Source of the DNA: Micromonospora sp. CP22
GTDB taxonomy: Bacteria > Actinomycetota > Actinomycetes > Mycobacteriales > Micromonosporaceae
Direction of reading: 5' to 3'
Length of the DNA: 64,000 nucleotides
Assembly (NCBI RefSeq): GCF_009712475.1
Contig: NZ_VCJO01000007.1
Location: forward strand, 124,001-188,000
Positions 1 to 8,934 of this stretch are shown piece after piece. The notes under the pieces are model-generated. The model was not told the DNA's origin. It saw only the letters and a program-made list of their open reading frames with translations, and made no database searches. The stretch's first letter is position 1. Each line of letters starts with the position of its first letter. The position numbers and the translations under genes are program-made.

Positions 1-1
1 C

Positions 2-280
2 CCGTTGAGCCGCCACGTCCTCGGCGCCGGTCTGACCGAGCAGGTCTTCGCGGTCCGCTCCGGCCTGCTCACCCGCCGACTGACGATCGTGCCGTACGCC
101 CGGTTGCAGAGCGTACGGGTGGTGCAGGGCCCGGTGCAGCGACTGCTCGGGTTGGCCACCGTGTACGCCGACACCGCCGGTGGGGCGGGTGCCGCGGCGG
201 TGGACCGGGACCTCGCCGACGCCTGGGCGTTGGCGGCGGAGCTGACCGCGCGAGGCCGCGACGCCCGCCGCGTCGGCTGA
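2..280 (+). CDS. bPH2 (DUF304-type) membrane protein, C-terminal fragment
   Basis: This is the last ~92 codons of a gene that begins left of the window; the frame is open from base 2 and stops at 278-280. The visible peptide has the look of a bacterial PH domain of the YdbS/YdbT type: an 'RSGLLTRRLTIVPYARLQSVRV' -like stretch (quoted in part, VPYARLQSV) followed by a short-chain strand pattern and a final helix ending RDARRVG. Such proteins are multi-pass membrane proteins of unknown role. Only the tail is visible, so the upstream membrane segments and true length cannot be checked. It converges with the PAP2 gene on the other strand. Confidence 0.6.
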   Translation, partial: PLSRHVLGAGLTEQVFAVRSGLLTRRLTIVPYARLQSVRVVQGPVQRLLGLATVYADTAGGAGAAAVDRDLADAWALAAELTARGRDARRVG

Positions 281-318
281 CCGGTCCGACGGTCAGAGCG
301 TGGTTGAGGAGGCGCTGT

Positions 319-1344
319 TCAGCGTGGGGTGGGAATGGCGGGCGGCGACGCGGGCACCTCGTCAACGGCGGGTGGGTCGGTCGCGGTGCGGCGGGCCTTC
401 CGGCGGGCCCACCAACGTTCGGCCCAACCGACCACCAGGAAGGTCATCCCGACGTACGCCCAGCCCACCAGCACGTCGATCACGTAGTGCTCGCCGCTGT
501 AGACCAGGGTGAAGGTCATCGCCAGCGGATAGGCCAGCAGCAGCGGCCACCAGCGCAGCCGGACGCTACGCAGGAAGAACAGCACGACGAACAGGGCGAA
601 GGCGGTGTGCAGCGACGGCATCGCGGCCACCGGGTTCGAGGCCAGTTGACCGGCGTTGAGCAGGTTGCCCGCCCCGTGCATGCCGAACGCCTTCCAGCCC
701 CGGGTGGAGATCCGGGCGACCTCCTCGATCAGCCCGTTCTGCGCCGCCCACCAGGGCGGTGCGGCCGGGTAGAGGAAATAGGTGATCAGGCCGGTGGCGC
801 AGAGGAAGAACCAGCGGCGCATGAACGCCGCCCACCGGCTGCGCTCGCGCATCCAGAGCACCGCAGCGGCGGCCAGCGCCGCCACGAAGTGTGAGAAGTA
901 CACCCAGCTGACCAGGACGTCCCACCAGCGCACCTGCGGGTGGTAGAGGTGCTGCTGCAACCAGACGGTCGGCACCTGGCCGTCCATGGCCCAGCCGAAC
1001 ATCAGGCGGTCCGCCAGGATCAACTCGTAGGCGTGCGGCACGGTCCCGTCGTGGTAGGCGAACCCCCGGGACAGGTTGTAGGCCACCAGCAGCAGCACCA
1101 CCGGCACCCAGTCCCGGGCGAAGCGCAGGTGGCTGCGCCACGGACGATTGGAGTGCCAGGCGATGGTGCCGGCCCAGATCCAGAAGAACGCGTACACCGG
1201 ATCGGTGGGCAGGCCGATGACGAGCCAGCCCACCACGAAGGCGACGCCCCAGACCGACATGGCGATCACGCGGCGACGCCCGCCGTCGCGCGGGGCGGGC
1301 GGCTCGGCCGAGGCAGAGGGCTGGGGGTCGGTCATGGCAGACAT
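319..1344 (-). CDS. PAP2-superfamily phosphatase / inositol phosphotransferase-like membrane protein
   Basis: A 341-residue polytopic membrane protein with about six hydrophobic segments. The PAP2 active-site signatures are visible near the C-terminus: SLHTAF at ~244-249 and GEHYVIDVLVGW at ~284-295, which supply the catalytic His/His/Asp of lipid phosphatases and of AUR1-like inositolphosphotransferases. The N-terminal ~20 residues are Pro/Ala-rich and cytosolic. I chose ATG at 1344 because a TAACCT -10 box ends 8 nt upstream, suggesting a near-leaderless start; ATG at 1335 is the alternative. Substrate cannot be told from sequence; a role in phospholipid or phosphatidylinositol metabolism is an inference from the family. 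It is divergent from the thioesterase gene at 1460. Confidence 0.8.
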   Translation of the reverse strand: MSAMTDPQPSASAEPPAPRDGGRRRVIAMSVWGVAFVVGWLVIGLPTDPVYAFFWIWAGTIAWHSNRPWRSHLRFARDWVPVVLLLVAYNLSRGFAYHDGTVPHAYELILADRLMFGWAMDGQVPTVWLQQHLYHPQVRWWDVLVSWVYFSHFVAALAAAAVLWMRERSRWAAFMRRWFFLCATGLITYFLYPAAPPWWAAQNGLIEEVARISTRGWKAFGMHGAGNLLNAGQLASNPVAAMPSLHTAFALFVVLFFLRSVRLRWWPLLLAYPLAMTFTLVYSGEHYVIDVLVGWAYVGMTFLVVGWAERWWARRKARRTATDPPAVDEVPASPPAIPTPR

Positions 1345-1447
1345 CGCGGACAAGGTTAGCGGCGACCTGCGTACGACCCGACGCAGGAGCACCTGCGGCG
1401 TCGTGGCGCATCTGCCCGGCCGCGTGGTCCGGGTCTCCGCGAGCACC

Positions 1448-1453
1448 TACGCT
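1448..1453 (+). promoter_or_regulatory. -10 box TACGCT, leaderless promoter of the thioesterase gene
   Basis: TACGCT fits the actinobacterial TAnnnT -10 consensus and is followed by exactly six bases before ATG at 1460, the geometry expected when transcription begins on the start codon. No ribosome binding site is visible upstream of this ATG. Confidence 0.5.
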
Positions 1454-1459
1454 GTGCCC

Positions 1460-1864
1460 ATGCGGGAGCAACCGGATCAAGCCCTGGCCCCGGGTCTGAC
1501 CGCCCGGGTCGAGTTGACCGTCACCGACGCCGACACCGCTCAGGCGCTCGGCTCGGGTGACGTCCCGGTGCTCGGCACACCACGGGTGCTGGCCCTGGCC
1601 GAAGCGGCGACCGTGGCCGCGACCGCCCGTGACCTGCCGAGCGGTGCCACCACCGTGGGCACCCGGGTGGCGTTGGCGCACCTGGCCGCCACCCCGGTGG
1701 GCCGTACGGTCGTGGCGCAGGCCCGGCTGACCGAGGTCGACCGTCGCCGGTTGGTCTTCGAGGTCGACGTCACCGAGGGCGGGCAGACGGTCGCCGAGGG
1801 GCAGGTGGAGCGGGTCCTGGTGGACCGCGCCCGGTTCGTACAACGCGCCGGTGCCGCGACATGA
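1460..1864 (+). CDS. FlK-like hotdog-fold thioesterase
   Basis: A 134-residue single-domain protein resembling fluoroacetyl-CoA thioesterase FlK. The catalytic residues of FlK (Thr42, Glu50, His76) have counterparts at Thr40, Glu48 and His74 with identical spacing, and the flanking patterns (GTPRVLALAE, then GTRVALAHLAATPVG) fit the family. It probably hydrolyses a small acyl-CoA; fluoroacetyl-CoA itself is unlikely to be the physiological substrate here. Its stop overlaps the start of the next gene in ATGA (1861-1864), so the two are translationally coupled. The ATG at 1460 is supported by the leaderless promoter. Family call firm, substrate unknown. Confidence 0.8.
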   Translation: MREQPDQALAPGLTARVELTVTDADTAQALGSGDVPVLGTPRVLALAEAATVAATARDLPSGATTVGTRVALAHLAATPVGRTVVAQARLTEVDRRRLVFEVDVTEGGQTVAEGQVERVLVDRARFVQRAGAAT

Positions 1865-2697
1865 CCACGGTGGGCCGGTTCGTCGAGGTCGCCGACCGGG
1901 TGTTCGTGCTCCGTGAGCCGGTGCTCGCGGTCAACGTCACGCTGGTGCTGGGCGACGGCGCGGCGCTGCTGGTCGACACCCTGTCCACCACCGGTCAGGC
2001 GGCCGAGCTGGCCACTGCGGTACGCGCGGTCACCACTGACCCGCTGACGCTGGTGAACACCCACCACCACTTCGACCACTGCTTCGGCAACGCCGCCCTG
2101 GCCGGTGAGCCGCCCCGGCCGGTGTGGGCGCACGAGCTGGCCGCCGTGGCGATGCGCGACGAGGCGGACCGGTTGCGCCGCGAGGCGTACGCGGAGCTGC
2201 ACCCCGGGCATCCGGAACTCGCCGCCGAGGCGGCCGGCACCGAGCTGCTGGCACCCAGCCATACCGTGCGTACCGAGGCGGTCCTCGACGTCGGTGGCCG
2301 GCGGGTGGTGCTGCGTCATCCCGGGCGGGGCCACACCGACGCCGACCTCGTCGTGCAGGTGCCCGACGCCGATCTGCTGGTCGCCGGTGATCTGGTCGAG
2401 CAGGGCGGTCCTCCGGCGTTCGAGGACTCGTACCCGTTGCAGTGGCCCGACGCGCTGGCCGAGTTGTCGCGGTCGATCTCACCGTCGACGGTGGTCGTAC
2501 CCGGGCACGGCGACCTGGTCGACGCCGAGTTCGTCCGGGCCCAGCACGCCCAACTGGTGGACTTGGCCTGGCTGATCCGGGCCGGGCACACCGGCGGCGC
2601 GCCGCCGGAGCGGGTCGCCGCCGACGCTCCGTTCCCGGCCCGTCCCGCGCTGACCGCCGCACGACGTGGCTACGCCGAACTCGACGGCACCGCCTGA
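1861..2697 (+). CDS. MBL-fold metallo-hydrolase
   Basis: A 278-residue metallo-beta-lactamase-fold hydrolase. The zinc site is complete: HxHxDH as H68-x-H70-x-D72-H73, then His158 in GRGHTDADL, Asp177 in VAGDLVE and His216 in PGHGD. This is the standard dinuclear-zinc hydrolase architecture used by thioesterases, glyoxalase II and lactonases; no signal peptide is visible, so it acts in the cytosol. Its ATGA overlap with the preceding FlK-like thioesterase suggests both proteins act in one small pathway, perhaps hydrolysing related thioesters, but that link is inference. The specific substrate cannot be assigned. Confidence 0.85.
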   Translation: MTTVGRFVEVADRVFVLREPVLAVNVTLVLGDGAALLVDTLSTTGQAAELATAVRAVTTDPLTLVNTHHHFDHCFGNAALAGEPPRPVWAHELAAVAMRDEADRLRREAYAELHPGHPELAAEAAGTELLAPSHTVRTEAVLDVGGRRVVLRHPGRGHTDADLVVQVPDADLLVAGDLVEQGGPPAFEDSYPLQWPDALAELSRSISPSTVVVPGHGDLVDAEFVRAQHAQLVDLAWLIRAGHTGGAPPERVAADAPFPARPALTAARRGYAELDGTA

Positions 2698-2776
2698 GCC
2701 CGTCGGCGCGGCGAGCCCAGGCGGGCCGGGTCGCCGCGACCGGTGGTGTCGGGGCTGGCGGTGTCGGGGCCTGCGG

Positions 2777-3712
2777 TCAGTCGCCGTAGCGCTGCCGCAC
2801 CTCGGCGCGGGTGGGCATGGCGACCGCCCCACCGGGACGCTCACAGACCAGACCGGCGACCCGCAGCGCGTAGCCGACCCGGGCGTGCCAGCCGGACGGC
2901 TCGACCGGCTCGCCGCCGGTCAACAGGTCGGCGACCAGAGCGGCCATCACCGAATCGCCCGCGCCGGTGGCGTCCACGGCGTCCACCTTCGGCGCGGGTA
3001 CGCGTACCGGATCGGCGTCCGCGGCGGCGACCACCGCGCCGGCGGCACCGAGGGTGACCACGACGGTGGCCGCGCCAAGTTCACGGAGGTAGACCGCCAC
3101 CGACTCGACCGGCTCGCCGGGATAGAGCAGTTCCGCGTCGGCGGCACTGAGCTTAACCAGGTGCGCTCCGGCGGCGAACTCGGCGACCACCTCGCGTAGC
3201 TCGCCCAACGCCTGCGGACCGGTCAGCAGCCGGGGCCGCACGTTGGGGTCGAAGACCCGCAGGCCCGCAGCCGCCGCCCAGGCCCGACGGGCGGCGGCCA
3301 AGGTCCTCGGCGCCAGCAGCACGATCGAACCGCAGTAGACCACGTCGGCACCCGCGACCAGCGTCACCTCGAGCTGGTCGGGTCCGAGCAGCGCGTAGGA
3401 GGGCGGCTCGCCGTAGAAGCGGAAGTCCGGCTCCGCGCCGGAGAAGGTGGCCACGGCCAGCGTGGTCGGCACCGCCACGGTGACCGCACCGGCGAGCCCG
3501 ACCTGTTCGGCGGTCAGGAAGGCGCGGATCCGGTCGGCCAGCACGTCGTCGCCGAGCGATCCGACGAACTGCACCGCGCCACCGAGCCGGGCGACACCGA
3601 CGGCGACGTTCAGCGGTCCACCACCGATCGCCTGCCGGTAGACCGGCGCGCCGTCGCACTCGGCGTCCAGCAGGTCGACGAGCGCCTCGCCGAGCACCAC
3701 CGCGTATCCCAT
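2777..3712 (-). CDS. PfkB-family carbohydrate kinase (fructokinase/ribokinase type)
   Basis: A 311-residue ribokinase-superfamily sugar kinase. The N-terminal sugar-binding region has GGGPLNVAVGVARLGG and the C-terminal signature DATGAGDS gives the anion hole and catalytic Asp. The start ATG at 3712 is preceded by a GGAAGGACC Shine-Dalgarno. It phosphorylates a sugar or nucleoside with ATP; fructose is the commonest substrate for this subgroup, though residues that would settle this are not diagnostic by eye. The gene stands alone, divergent from the secreted copper monooxygenase gene and convergent with the metallo-hydrolase. Confidence 0.85.
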   Translation of the reverse strand: MGYAVVLGEALVDLLDAECDGAPVYRQAIGGGPLNVAVGVARLGGAVQFVGSLGDDVLADRIRAFLTAEQVGLAGAVTVAVPTTLAVATFSGAEPDFRFYGEPPSYALLGPDQLEVTLVAGADVVYCGSIVLLAPRTLAAARRAWAAAAGLRVFDPNVRPRLLTGPQALGELREVVAEFAAGAHLVKLSAADAELLYPGEPVESVAVYLRELGAATVVVTLGAAGAVVAAADADPVRVPAPKVDAVDATGAGDSVMAALVADLLTGGEPVEPSGWHARVGYALRVAGLVCERPGGAVAMPTRAEVRQRYGD

Positions 3713-4107
3713 CGTCAGGTCCTTCCGTCTGCCGTACGTGATGCCCAGGCTGGCACAGCGGATGTGTGCGGGGCGTGGAAGCCACGGTATTGGCGCGGCC
3801 TGGGCGCGGCGAACCAGGTCCGTTTCACACATCGAGATGCGGCTATTGCGTCAACCGGACCGACATGGTGGGATGAGGATGCCGGATGGCGCGGGGCTGC
3901 GCGTCCACCGGCGCCGGGCTTCACATCGCGCGAGGGCATTCACGCGTCGACACTCCGCTGGCGACAGCGTGCCGGTTGGGTCATCGTCCCCATCCGCACG
4001 GTCGCCGCGTAGTCGTATTCGCCCGCAGTAGCGGGGGCGACATCCCGCCACCCGCGCGTTCGGCAGGGCGCACCTACTGGGTTGCGCCCTGCGAGTCAGG
4101 AGAACCC
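3713..4107. other. Intergenic region between divergent PfkB and LPMO genes
   Basis: A 395-bp divergent control region. No convincing gene lies here. It must hold both promoters; the only strong structure is the inverted repeat at 4063-4092. I did not find a CebR-type TGGGAGCGCTCCCA box, which would have been expected for cellobiose control of the monooxygenase gene. Confidence 0.4.
4063..4092 (+). promoter_or_regulatory. Perfect inverted repeat in the LPMO leader
   Basis: GCAGGGCGCA (4063-4072) and TGCGCCCTGC (4083-4092) form a perfect 10-bp stem with a 10-nt loop. It ends 15 nt before the GTG start and just ahead of the AGGAG ribosome binding site. It could be an mRNA hairpin controlling translation or stability, or a repressor site; the sequence does not decide between these. 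Confidence 0.4.
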
Positions 4108-5223
4108 GTGAACCGTCCACGCTTGGCCGCGCTGATAACCGCGGCTTTCACTTTTCTCGCGGGGGCGGTCGTTGTGACCGCCAGCCCCGATCCGGCGTCC
4201 GCGCACGGCGCGGCGATGACGCCGGGTGCCCGCACCTACCTGTGTTGGCGCGACGGTCTCACCCAGACCGGTGAGATCCGGCCGAACAACCCGGCCTGCG
4301 CCGCCGCCGTCGCACAGAGCGGGACGAACTCGCTCTACAACTGGTTCAGCGTGCTGCGTTCGGACGCCGGTGGCCGGACCACCGGCTTCATCCCGGACGG
4401 TCAGCTGTGCAGCGGCGGGGCCACCGGCTTCCGCGGCTTCGACCTGGCCCGCAACGACTGGCCGCTGACGCACCTGACGGCCGGGCGCACCATGGAGTTC
4501 CGGTACAGCAACTGGGCGCACCACCCGGGCACGTTCTACTTCTACGTGACCCGGGACAGCTGGAGCCCGACCCGGGCGCTGGCCTGGAGCGACCTGGAGG
4601 CCCAGCCGTTCCTGACGGTGACCAACCCGCCGCAGCGCGGTGCGGTCGGCACCAACGACGGCCACTACTACTTCACCGGCACCCTGCCGTCGAACAAGAG
4701 CGGCCGCCACATCATCTACTCCCGGTGGGTCCGCTCGGACAGCCAGGAGAACTTCTTCGGCTGCTCCGACGTGGTCTTCGACGGTGGCAACGGTGAGGTG
4801 ACCGGCATCGGTGGCAACCAGACCACCCCGCCGCCGAACCCCACCACGCCGCCGCCGAACCCGACCACGCCGCCGCCGAACCCCACCACGCCGCCGCCGA
4901 ACCCGACCACCCCGCCCCCGGGCAACGGTGGCTGCTCGGCCACCATCAAGGTGACCAACAGCTGGTCCGGTGGCTTCCAGGGTGAGGTCGAGATCAAGAA
5001 CACCGGCAGCTCGGCGCTGAACGGCTGGACCGCGAACTGGACCTGGCCCAGCGGTCAGCAGATCAGCCAGGTCTGGAACGCCACCCACACGGCGTCCGGA
5101 TCGTCGGTGACGGTCAGCAACGTGTCGTACAACGGCTCCCTCGGGGCCAACGGCAGCACGACGTTCGGCTTCCTTGCCAGCGGCAGCGAAGCGACGCCAA
5201 CCGCAACCTGCACCAGCAGCTGA
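4108..5223 (+). CDS. Secreted lytic polysaccharide monooxygenase, AA10 with C-terminal CBM2
   Basis: A 371-residue secreted copper enzyme. The signal peptide ends in DPASA so that His33 (HGAAM) becomes the mature N-terminus, the first ligand of the copper histidine brace; the second His lies in SNWAHHPG. The AA10 domain is close to Streptomyces cellulose-active CelS2/ScLPMO10C (shared features VRSDSQENFF and CSDVVFDGGNGEVTGI), so oxidative cleavage of crystalline cellulose is more likely than chitin. It is followed by a TTPPPNP-repeat linker (~238-272) and a CBM2 (~275-371) bearing conserved Trp residues. Start GTG 4108 is preceded by GTCAGGAGAACCC. A strong terminator follows. Confidence 0.93.
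   Translation: MNRPRLAALITAAFTFLAGAVVVTASPDPASAHGAAMTPGARTYLCWRDGLTQTGEIRPNNPACAAAVAQSGTNSLYNWFSVLRSDAGGRTTGFIPDGQLCSGGATGFRGFDLARNDWPLTHLTAGRTMEFRYSNWAHHPGTFYFYVTRDSWSPTRALAWSDLEAQPFLTVTNPPQRGAVGTNDGHYYFTGTLPSNKSGRHIIYSRWVRSDSQENFFGCSDVVFDGGNGEVTGIGGNQTTPPPNPTTPPPNPTTPPPNPTTPPPNPTTPPPGNGGCSATIKVTNSWSGGFQGEVEIKNTGSSALNGWTANWTWPSGQQISQVWNATHTASGSSVTVSNVSYNGSLGANGSTTFGFLASGSEATPTATCTSS
4822..4922 (+). repeat. 21-bp tandem repeat encoding the TTPPPNP linker
   Basis: Four to five near-identical 21-bp units encode repeats of Thr-Thr-Pro-Pro-Pro-Asn-Pro between the AA10 and CBM2 domains. Units differ only by synonymous C/G changes. Such in-frame tandem repeats can expand or contract and change linker length. 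Confidence 0.9.
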
Positions 5224-5236
5224 TCACCAGCAGCAC

Positions 5237-5264
5237 GAAGGGGGCCCCGCTCGGGGCCCCCTTC
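5237..5264. terminator. Bidirectional intrinsic terminator between LPMO and asnB
   Basis: A 12-bp perfect stem (GAAGGGGGCCCC / GGGGCCCCCTTC) with a four-base GCTC loop lies between two convergent genes. There is no long U-tract, as is usual in high-GC actinobacteria. Confidence 0.8.
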
Positions 5265-5335
5265 CGCTTGTCCGCTCCGGGTCTGGGCGCTCGACGTCCG
5301 TCCGCTCAGCGCACCACGGAGTCCTTCCGCTCCGG

Positions 5336-7297
5336 TCAGCGCACCATGGAGCCGACGACGGGCTTGGTCAGCAGGGCCGACTGGTTGCGCTGGATGCCCG
5401 GGTCGAGGGTCTTCGCGACGAAGATGGCGTGCCAGATGCAGAAGATCAGCACGGTCCACACCTTGCGGGAGTGGTCCGCCTCCTCCCGCTTGTGCTCCTC
5501 CAGCAGCCGCAGCGCGTACGACAGGTCGAGCAGGTCACCGGCGCCGGAGGTGGAGAGCACGTGCCGGGCCCACTCGTACATCTCGCCCCGCAGCCAGACC
5601 CGGGTCGGGGTCGGGAAACCCAGCTTCTTGCGGTTGACGATGGCCGGCGGCACCACACCCTGCAACGCCTGACGCATGGCGTACTTGGTGGCGTCGGAGC
5701 GTGGCGGCAGCTTCAGCTCGACCGGGATCTTCGCCGCCACCTCGAACACCGCCCGGTCGAGGAAGGGCACCCGCACCTCCAGCGAGTGCGCCATGGAGAT
5801 CCGATCCGCCTTGACCAGGATGTCGCCGCGCAGCCAGGTGTAGAGGTCGACGTACTGCATCTTGGTGACGTCGTCCAGCTCGGTGCACTCGGCGTAGATC
5901 GGCGCGGTCACGTCGGTGTAGCGCACCGAGGGGTCGTAGCGGCGCAGCAGGTGCTGCTTCTCCTCCTCGGTGAACATCCGGGCGTTGCCGTAGTAGCGCT
6001 GCTCGATCGGGGTGGTGCCGCGCTCCAGGAAGCTCTTGCCCTTGACGCCCTGCGGGATCGCCTTGGAGACCGCCCGCAGGCCCTTCTGCACCCCACCGGG
6101 CAGGCCGTTGACGCTGCTCAGCGAGAGCGGCTCCCGGTAGATCGTGTAACCGCCGAAGAACTCGTCCGCACCCTCGCCGGAGAGGACCACGGTGACGTGC
6201 TCGGCGGCCTTCTTGGCGACGAAGTAGAGCGGCACCAGCGCCGGGTCGGCGACCGGGTCGTCGAGGTGCCAGACGATCTTCGGAAGCGCCTCGATCATGT
6301 CCTGCGGACCGATCTTGGTGGGGATGGTGGTCACGTCGAGGTGGCGGGCCGACTCCTGGGCGACGTCGATCTCCGAGTACCCGGGCACGTCGTAGCCGAC
6401 GGTGAAGGTGAGGATGTTCGGGTTGAACTCCCGGGCCAGCGCCACCACGGCGGTCGAGTCGATCCCGCTGGACAGGAACGAGCCGACCGGCACGTCCGAG
6501 CGCATGTGCATGCGTACGCTCTCCCGCAGCGTCTCCCGGATCTCCTGGTAGAGCTTCTGCTCGTCGGCGACCGGAGCGGGCCGGAATACCGGCTGGTACC
6601 AGCGGCGCACGTCGATCCGGCCGCCCGGGGTCCAGGTGAGGTACTCCCCGGAGCCGATCCGGCTGATCCCCCGGTGCAGGGTGCCGGGCTCGGGCACGTA
6701 CTGCAGGGTCAGGTAGTGGCTGAGGTTGGCCGTGTCGACCCCGGCGTCCCCGGCGTACGCCGACTGGGCGAAGGGCAGCAGGGCCTTCTTCTCCGAGGCG
6801 AGGTAGAGCCCGTCGCCGGTCTCCAGGTAGTGCAGCGGCTTGATGCCGTAGTAGTCCCGGGCGCCGAACGCGCGGCGCTGCTGGCGATCCCAGATGACGA
6901 AGGCGAACATGCCCCGCAGCCGGGTGAGCACCTGCTCGCCCCAGTAGTGGTAGCCGGCGACGATCACCTCCCCGTCGCCGTTGGTGGCGAACCGGGCCCC
7001 GAAGTCGCGGATCAGCTCCTCGCGCAGCTCGATGTAGTTGTAGATCTCGCCGTTGAAGGTCAGCAGGTAGCGCCCGTCGGCGTAGGGCAGCGGCTCATGG
7101 CTGAGTGCGACGTCGATGATCGCCAACCGCTTGTGGGCGAACACCCCGTCCGCGTACCGGCCGGAGGCGTCGCCGACCACCTCGACCCCGGTCTCGTCCG
7201 GGCCGCGATGGTGCAGGCATTCCAACGCCGCAGCGATGTTGTCGCGGTGGGCGGCGGCATCGCCACGTGCACTGAAGAAAGCCAGGAGTCCGCACAT
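5336..7297 (-). CDS. asnB: Asparagine synthase (glutamine-hydrolysing)
   Basis: A 653-residue AsnB-type enzyme making asparagine from aspartate, glutamine and ATP. The start is taken as the ATG at 7297 so that Cys2 (MCGLLAFF) becomes the N-terminal nucleophile of the class II glutaminase domain; a GGAAAG ribosome binding site sits 9 nt upstream. An in-frame ATG three codons earlier would bury that cysteine. The glutaminase domain (~1-220) is followed by the synthetase domain with the ATP-pyrophosphatase loop SSGIDS. The length is typical of the long actinobacterial AsnB. It ends at the terminator shared with the monooxygenase gene and is divergent from pepP. Cell-wall amidation paralogues cannot be excluded. 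Confidence 0.9.
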   Translation of the reverse strand: MCGLLAFFSARGDAAAHRDNIAAALECLHHRGPDETGVEVVGDASGRYADGVFAHKRLAIIDVALSHEPLPYADGRYLLTFNGEIYNYIELREELIRDFGARFATNGDGEVIVAGYHYWGEQVLTRLRGMFAFVIWDRQQRRAFGARDYYGIKPLHYLETGDGLYLASEKKALLPFAQSAYAGDAGVDTANLSHYLTLQYVPEPGTLHRGISRIGSGEYLTWTPGGRIDVRRWYQPVFRPAPVADEQKLYQEIRETLRESVRMHMRSDVPVGSFLSSGIDSTAVVALAREFNPNILTFTVGYDVPGYSEIDVAQESARHLDVTTIPTKIGPQDMIEALPKIVWHLDDPVADPALVPLYFVAKKAAEHVTVVLSGEGADEFFGGYTIYREPLSLSSVNGLPGGVQKGLRAVSKAIPQGVKGKSFLERGTTPIEQRYYGNARMFTEEEKQHLLRRYDPSVRYTDVTAPIYAECTELDDVTKMQYVDLYTWLRGDILVKADRISMAHSLEVRVPFLDRAVFEVAAKIPVELKLPPRSDATKYAMRQALQGVVPPAIVNRKKLGFPTPTRVWLRGEMYEWARHVLSTSGAGDLLDLSYALRLLEEHKREEADHSRKVWTVLIFCIWHAIFVAKTLDPGIQRNQSALLTKPVVGSMVR

Positions 7298-7418
7298 GTC
7301 CGTCATCTTTCCACGGGTGCCCGACGGCCGTCGCGGCACTGTCGGGGTCACCGGTGGGTCGCCCCGGGCGGGGTTCGCGGTACCGTCGGCACCAGCAATG
7401 AGGCGAAGGGAGCGGGGC

Positions 7419-8885
7419 ATGTCCGAGGAACGCAAAGACGGCACCGAGTCGCACGATCCGGACTTCCCACCGGCGTTCCTGTCGTTCATGCGGCAGGGCT
7501 GGCGGGACACCACCTTGCCGGTCGGTCCCCGGCCGGAGGTGCCGAACTACGCCAAGCGTCGGGCCGCCCTCTCGGCGGCCTTCCCGGGCGAGACGCTGGT
7601 GATCCCCACCGGCGGTGAGAAGGTACGCGCCAACGACACCGAGTACCGGTTCCGGCCGGGCAGCGACTTCGCGTACCTCACCGGCGACCACGACCCGGAC
7701 AGCGTGCTCGTGCTACGGCCGAACGGCTCGGGTCACGACGCCACGCTGTACATGCGGCCCCGCTCGTCGCGGGAGAACGACGAGTTCTTCCGCAGCCGCC
7801 ACGGCGAACTGTGGGTGGGTCGGCGACACACCCTCACCGAGAAGTCGACCGAGTTGGGCCTGCCCACCGCCGACCTGACCGAGCTGGACGCGGCACTGGC
7901 CGGGCTGGCCCCCGCCCGGACCCGGGTGCTGCGCGGCTTCGACGCGCAGGTGGACGCCGCGGTGCGGCCCTGGGACGGCCCCCGCGAGGAGGGGCAGCCG
8001 GCCCGCGACCGCGAGCTGGCCATCGCCATCGCGGAGTTGAAGCTGGTCAAGGACGAGTGGGAGATCGCCCAGCTTCAGGAGGCGATCGACGCCACGGTGC
8101 GCGGCTTCGAGGACGTGGCCCGGGTGCTGCCGGCCGATCGCGGCGTCTCCGAGCGGCTGCTGGAGGGTGTCTTCGCGCTGCGGGCCCGGCACGACGGCAA
8201 CGACGTCGGTTACGGCTCGATCGTCGGCGCCGGTGAACACGCCACGATCCTGCACTGGGTGCACAACCACGGTGTCACCCGACCAGGTGAGCTGCTGCTG
8301 ATGGACATGGGCGTGGAGGGGCGCAACCTCTACACGGCGGACGTGACGCGGGTGTTGCCGGTCAACGGGCGGTTCACCCCGCTGCAACGCCAGGTCTACG
8401 ACATCGTGTACGCGGCACAGCAGGCCGGCATCGACTTCATCAAGCCGGGGGTGGCGTTCAAGGACGTCCACCGCACCTGCATGCGGGTGCTCGCCGAAGG
8501 GCTGGCGGACTTGGGGCTGCTGCCGGTGAGCGTGGACGAGGCGATGGACGACTCCTCCACCGTCTACCGCCGGTGGACGCTGCACGGCTTCGGGCACATG
8601 CTCGGCATCGACGTGCACGACTGCACCAACGCCCGGAAGGAGATGTACCGCGACGGCACCCTGGGCGAGGGGTACGTGCTCACCGTGGAGCCGGGGCTGT
8701 ACTTCCAGCCGGAGGACGAGCTGGTACCGGAGGAACTGCGCGGCATCGGCATCCGGATCGAGGACGACGTGCTGGTCACCAACTCCGGCGCGGTCAACCT
8801 GTCGGCGGGGCTGCCCCGCCAGGCCGACGAGGTGGAGACCTGGTTGGCCGAGCAGCGTGAGGCCGGGCCACGACTGCCTGGCTGA
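7419..8885 (+). CDS. pepP: Xaa-Pro aminopeptidase (aminopeptidase P)
   Basis: A 488-residue cytosolic metallopeptidase that removes N-terminal residues preceding proline. The N-terminal AMP_N domain (~35-180) is followed by the M24 pita-bread domain whose dinuclear metal ligands are visible: Asp in MDMGVEG, Asp in YTADVTRV, His in LHGFGHMLG, Glu in VEPGLYF and Glu in RIEDDV. The start ATG at 7419 has GAAGGGAG upstream; a TACCGT -10-like box is at 7381-7386. The gene is divergent from asnB and closed by the long hairpin at 8935-8987. Confidence 0.9.
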   Translation: MSEERKDGTESHDPDFPPAFLSFMRQGWRDTTLPVGPRPEVPNYAKRRAALSAAFPGETLVIPTGGEKVRANDTEYRFRPGSDFAYLTGDHDPDSVLVLRPNGSGHDATLYMRPRSSRENDEFFRSRHGELWVGRRHTLTEKSTELGLPTADLTELDAALAGLAPARTRVLRGFDAQVDAAVRPWDGPREEGQPARDRELAIAIAELKLVKDEWEIAQLQEAIDATVRGFEDVARVLPADRGVSERLLEGVFALRARHDGNDVGYGSIVGAGEHATILHWVHNHGVTRPGELLLMDMGVEGRNLYTADVTRVLPVNGRFTPLQRQVYDIVYAAQQAGIDFIKPGVAFKDVHRTCMRVLAEGLADLGLLPVSVDEAMDDSSTVYRRWTLHGFGHMLGIDVHDCTNARKEMYRDGTLGEGYVLTVEPGLYFQPEDELVPEELRGIGIRIEDDVLVTNSGAVNLSAGLPRQADEVETWLAEQREAGPRLPG

Positions 8886-8934
8886 CCGAAGCGTCCGGCT
8901 GATCGGGCGACACGCACAGCAGACACGAGCAGCA

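Noticed and set aside
4822..4922. Short regular repeats that might suggest a CRISPR-like array
   Set aside because: The 21-bp units are contiguous with no spacers and encode an in-frame Pro/Thr linker.
5174..7618. Long plus-strand open frame across asnB
   Set aside because: Shadow of asnB; it runs through the terminator at 5237-5264 and has no recognisable domain.
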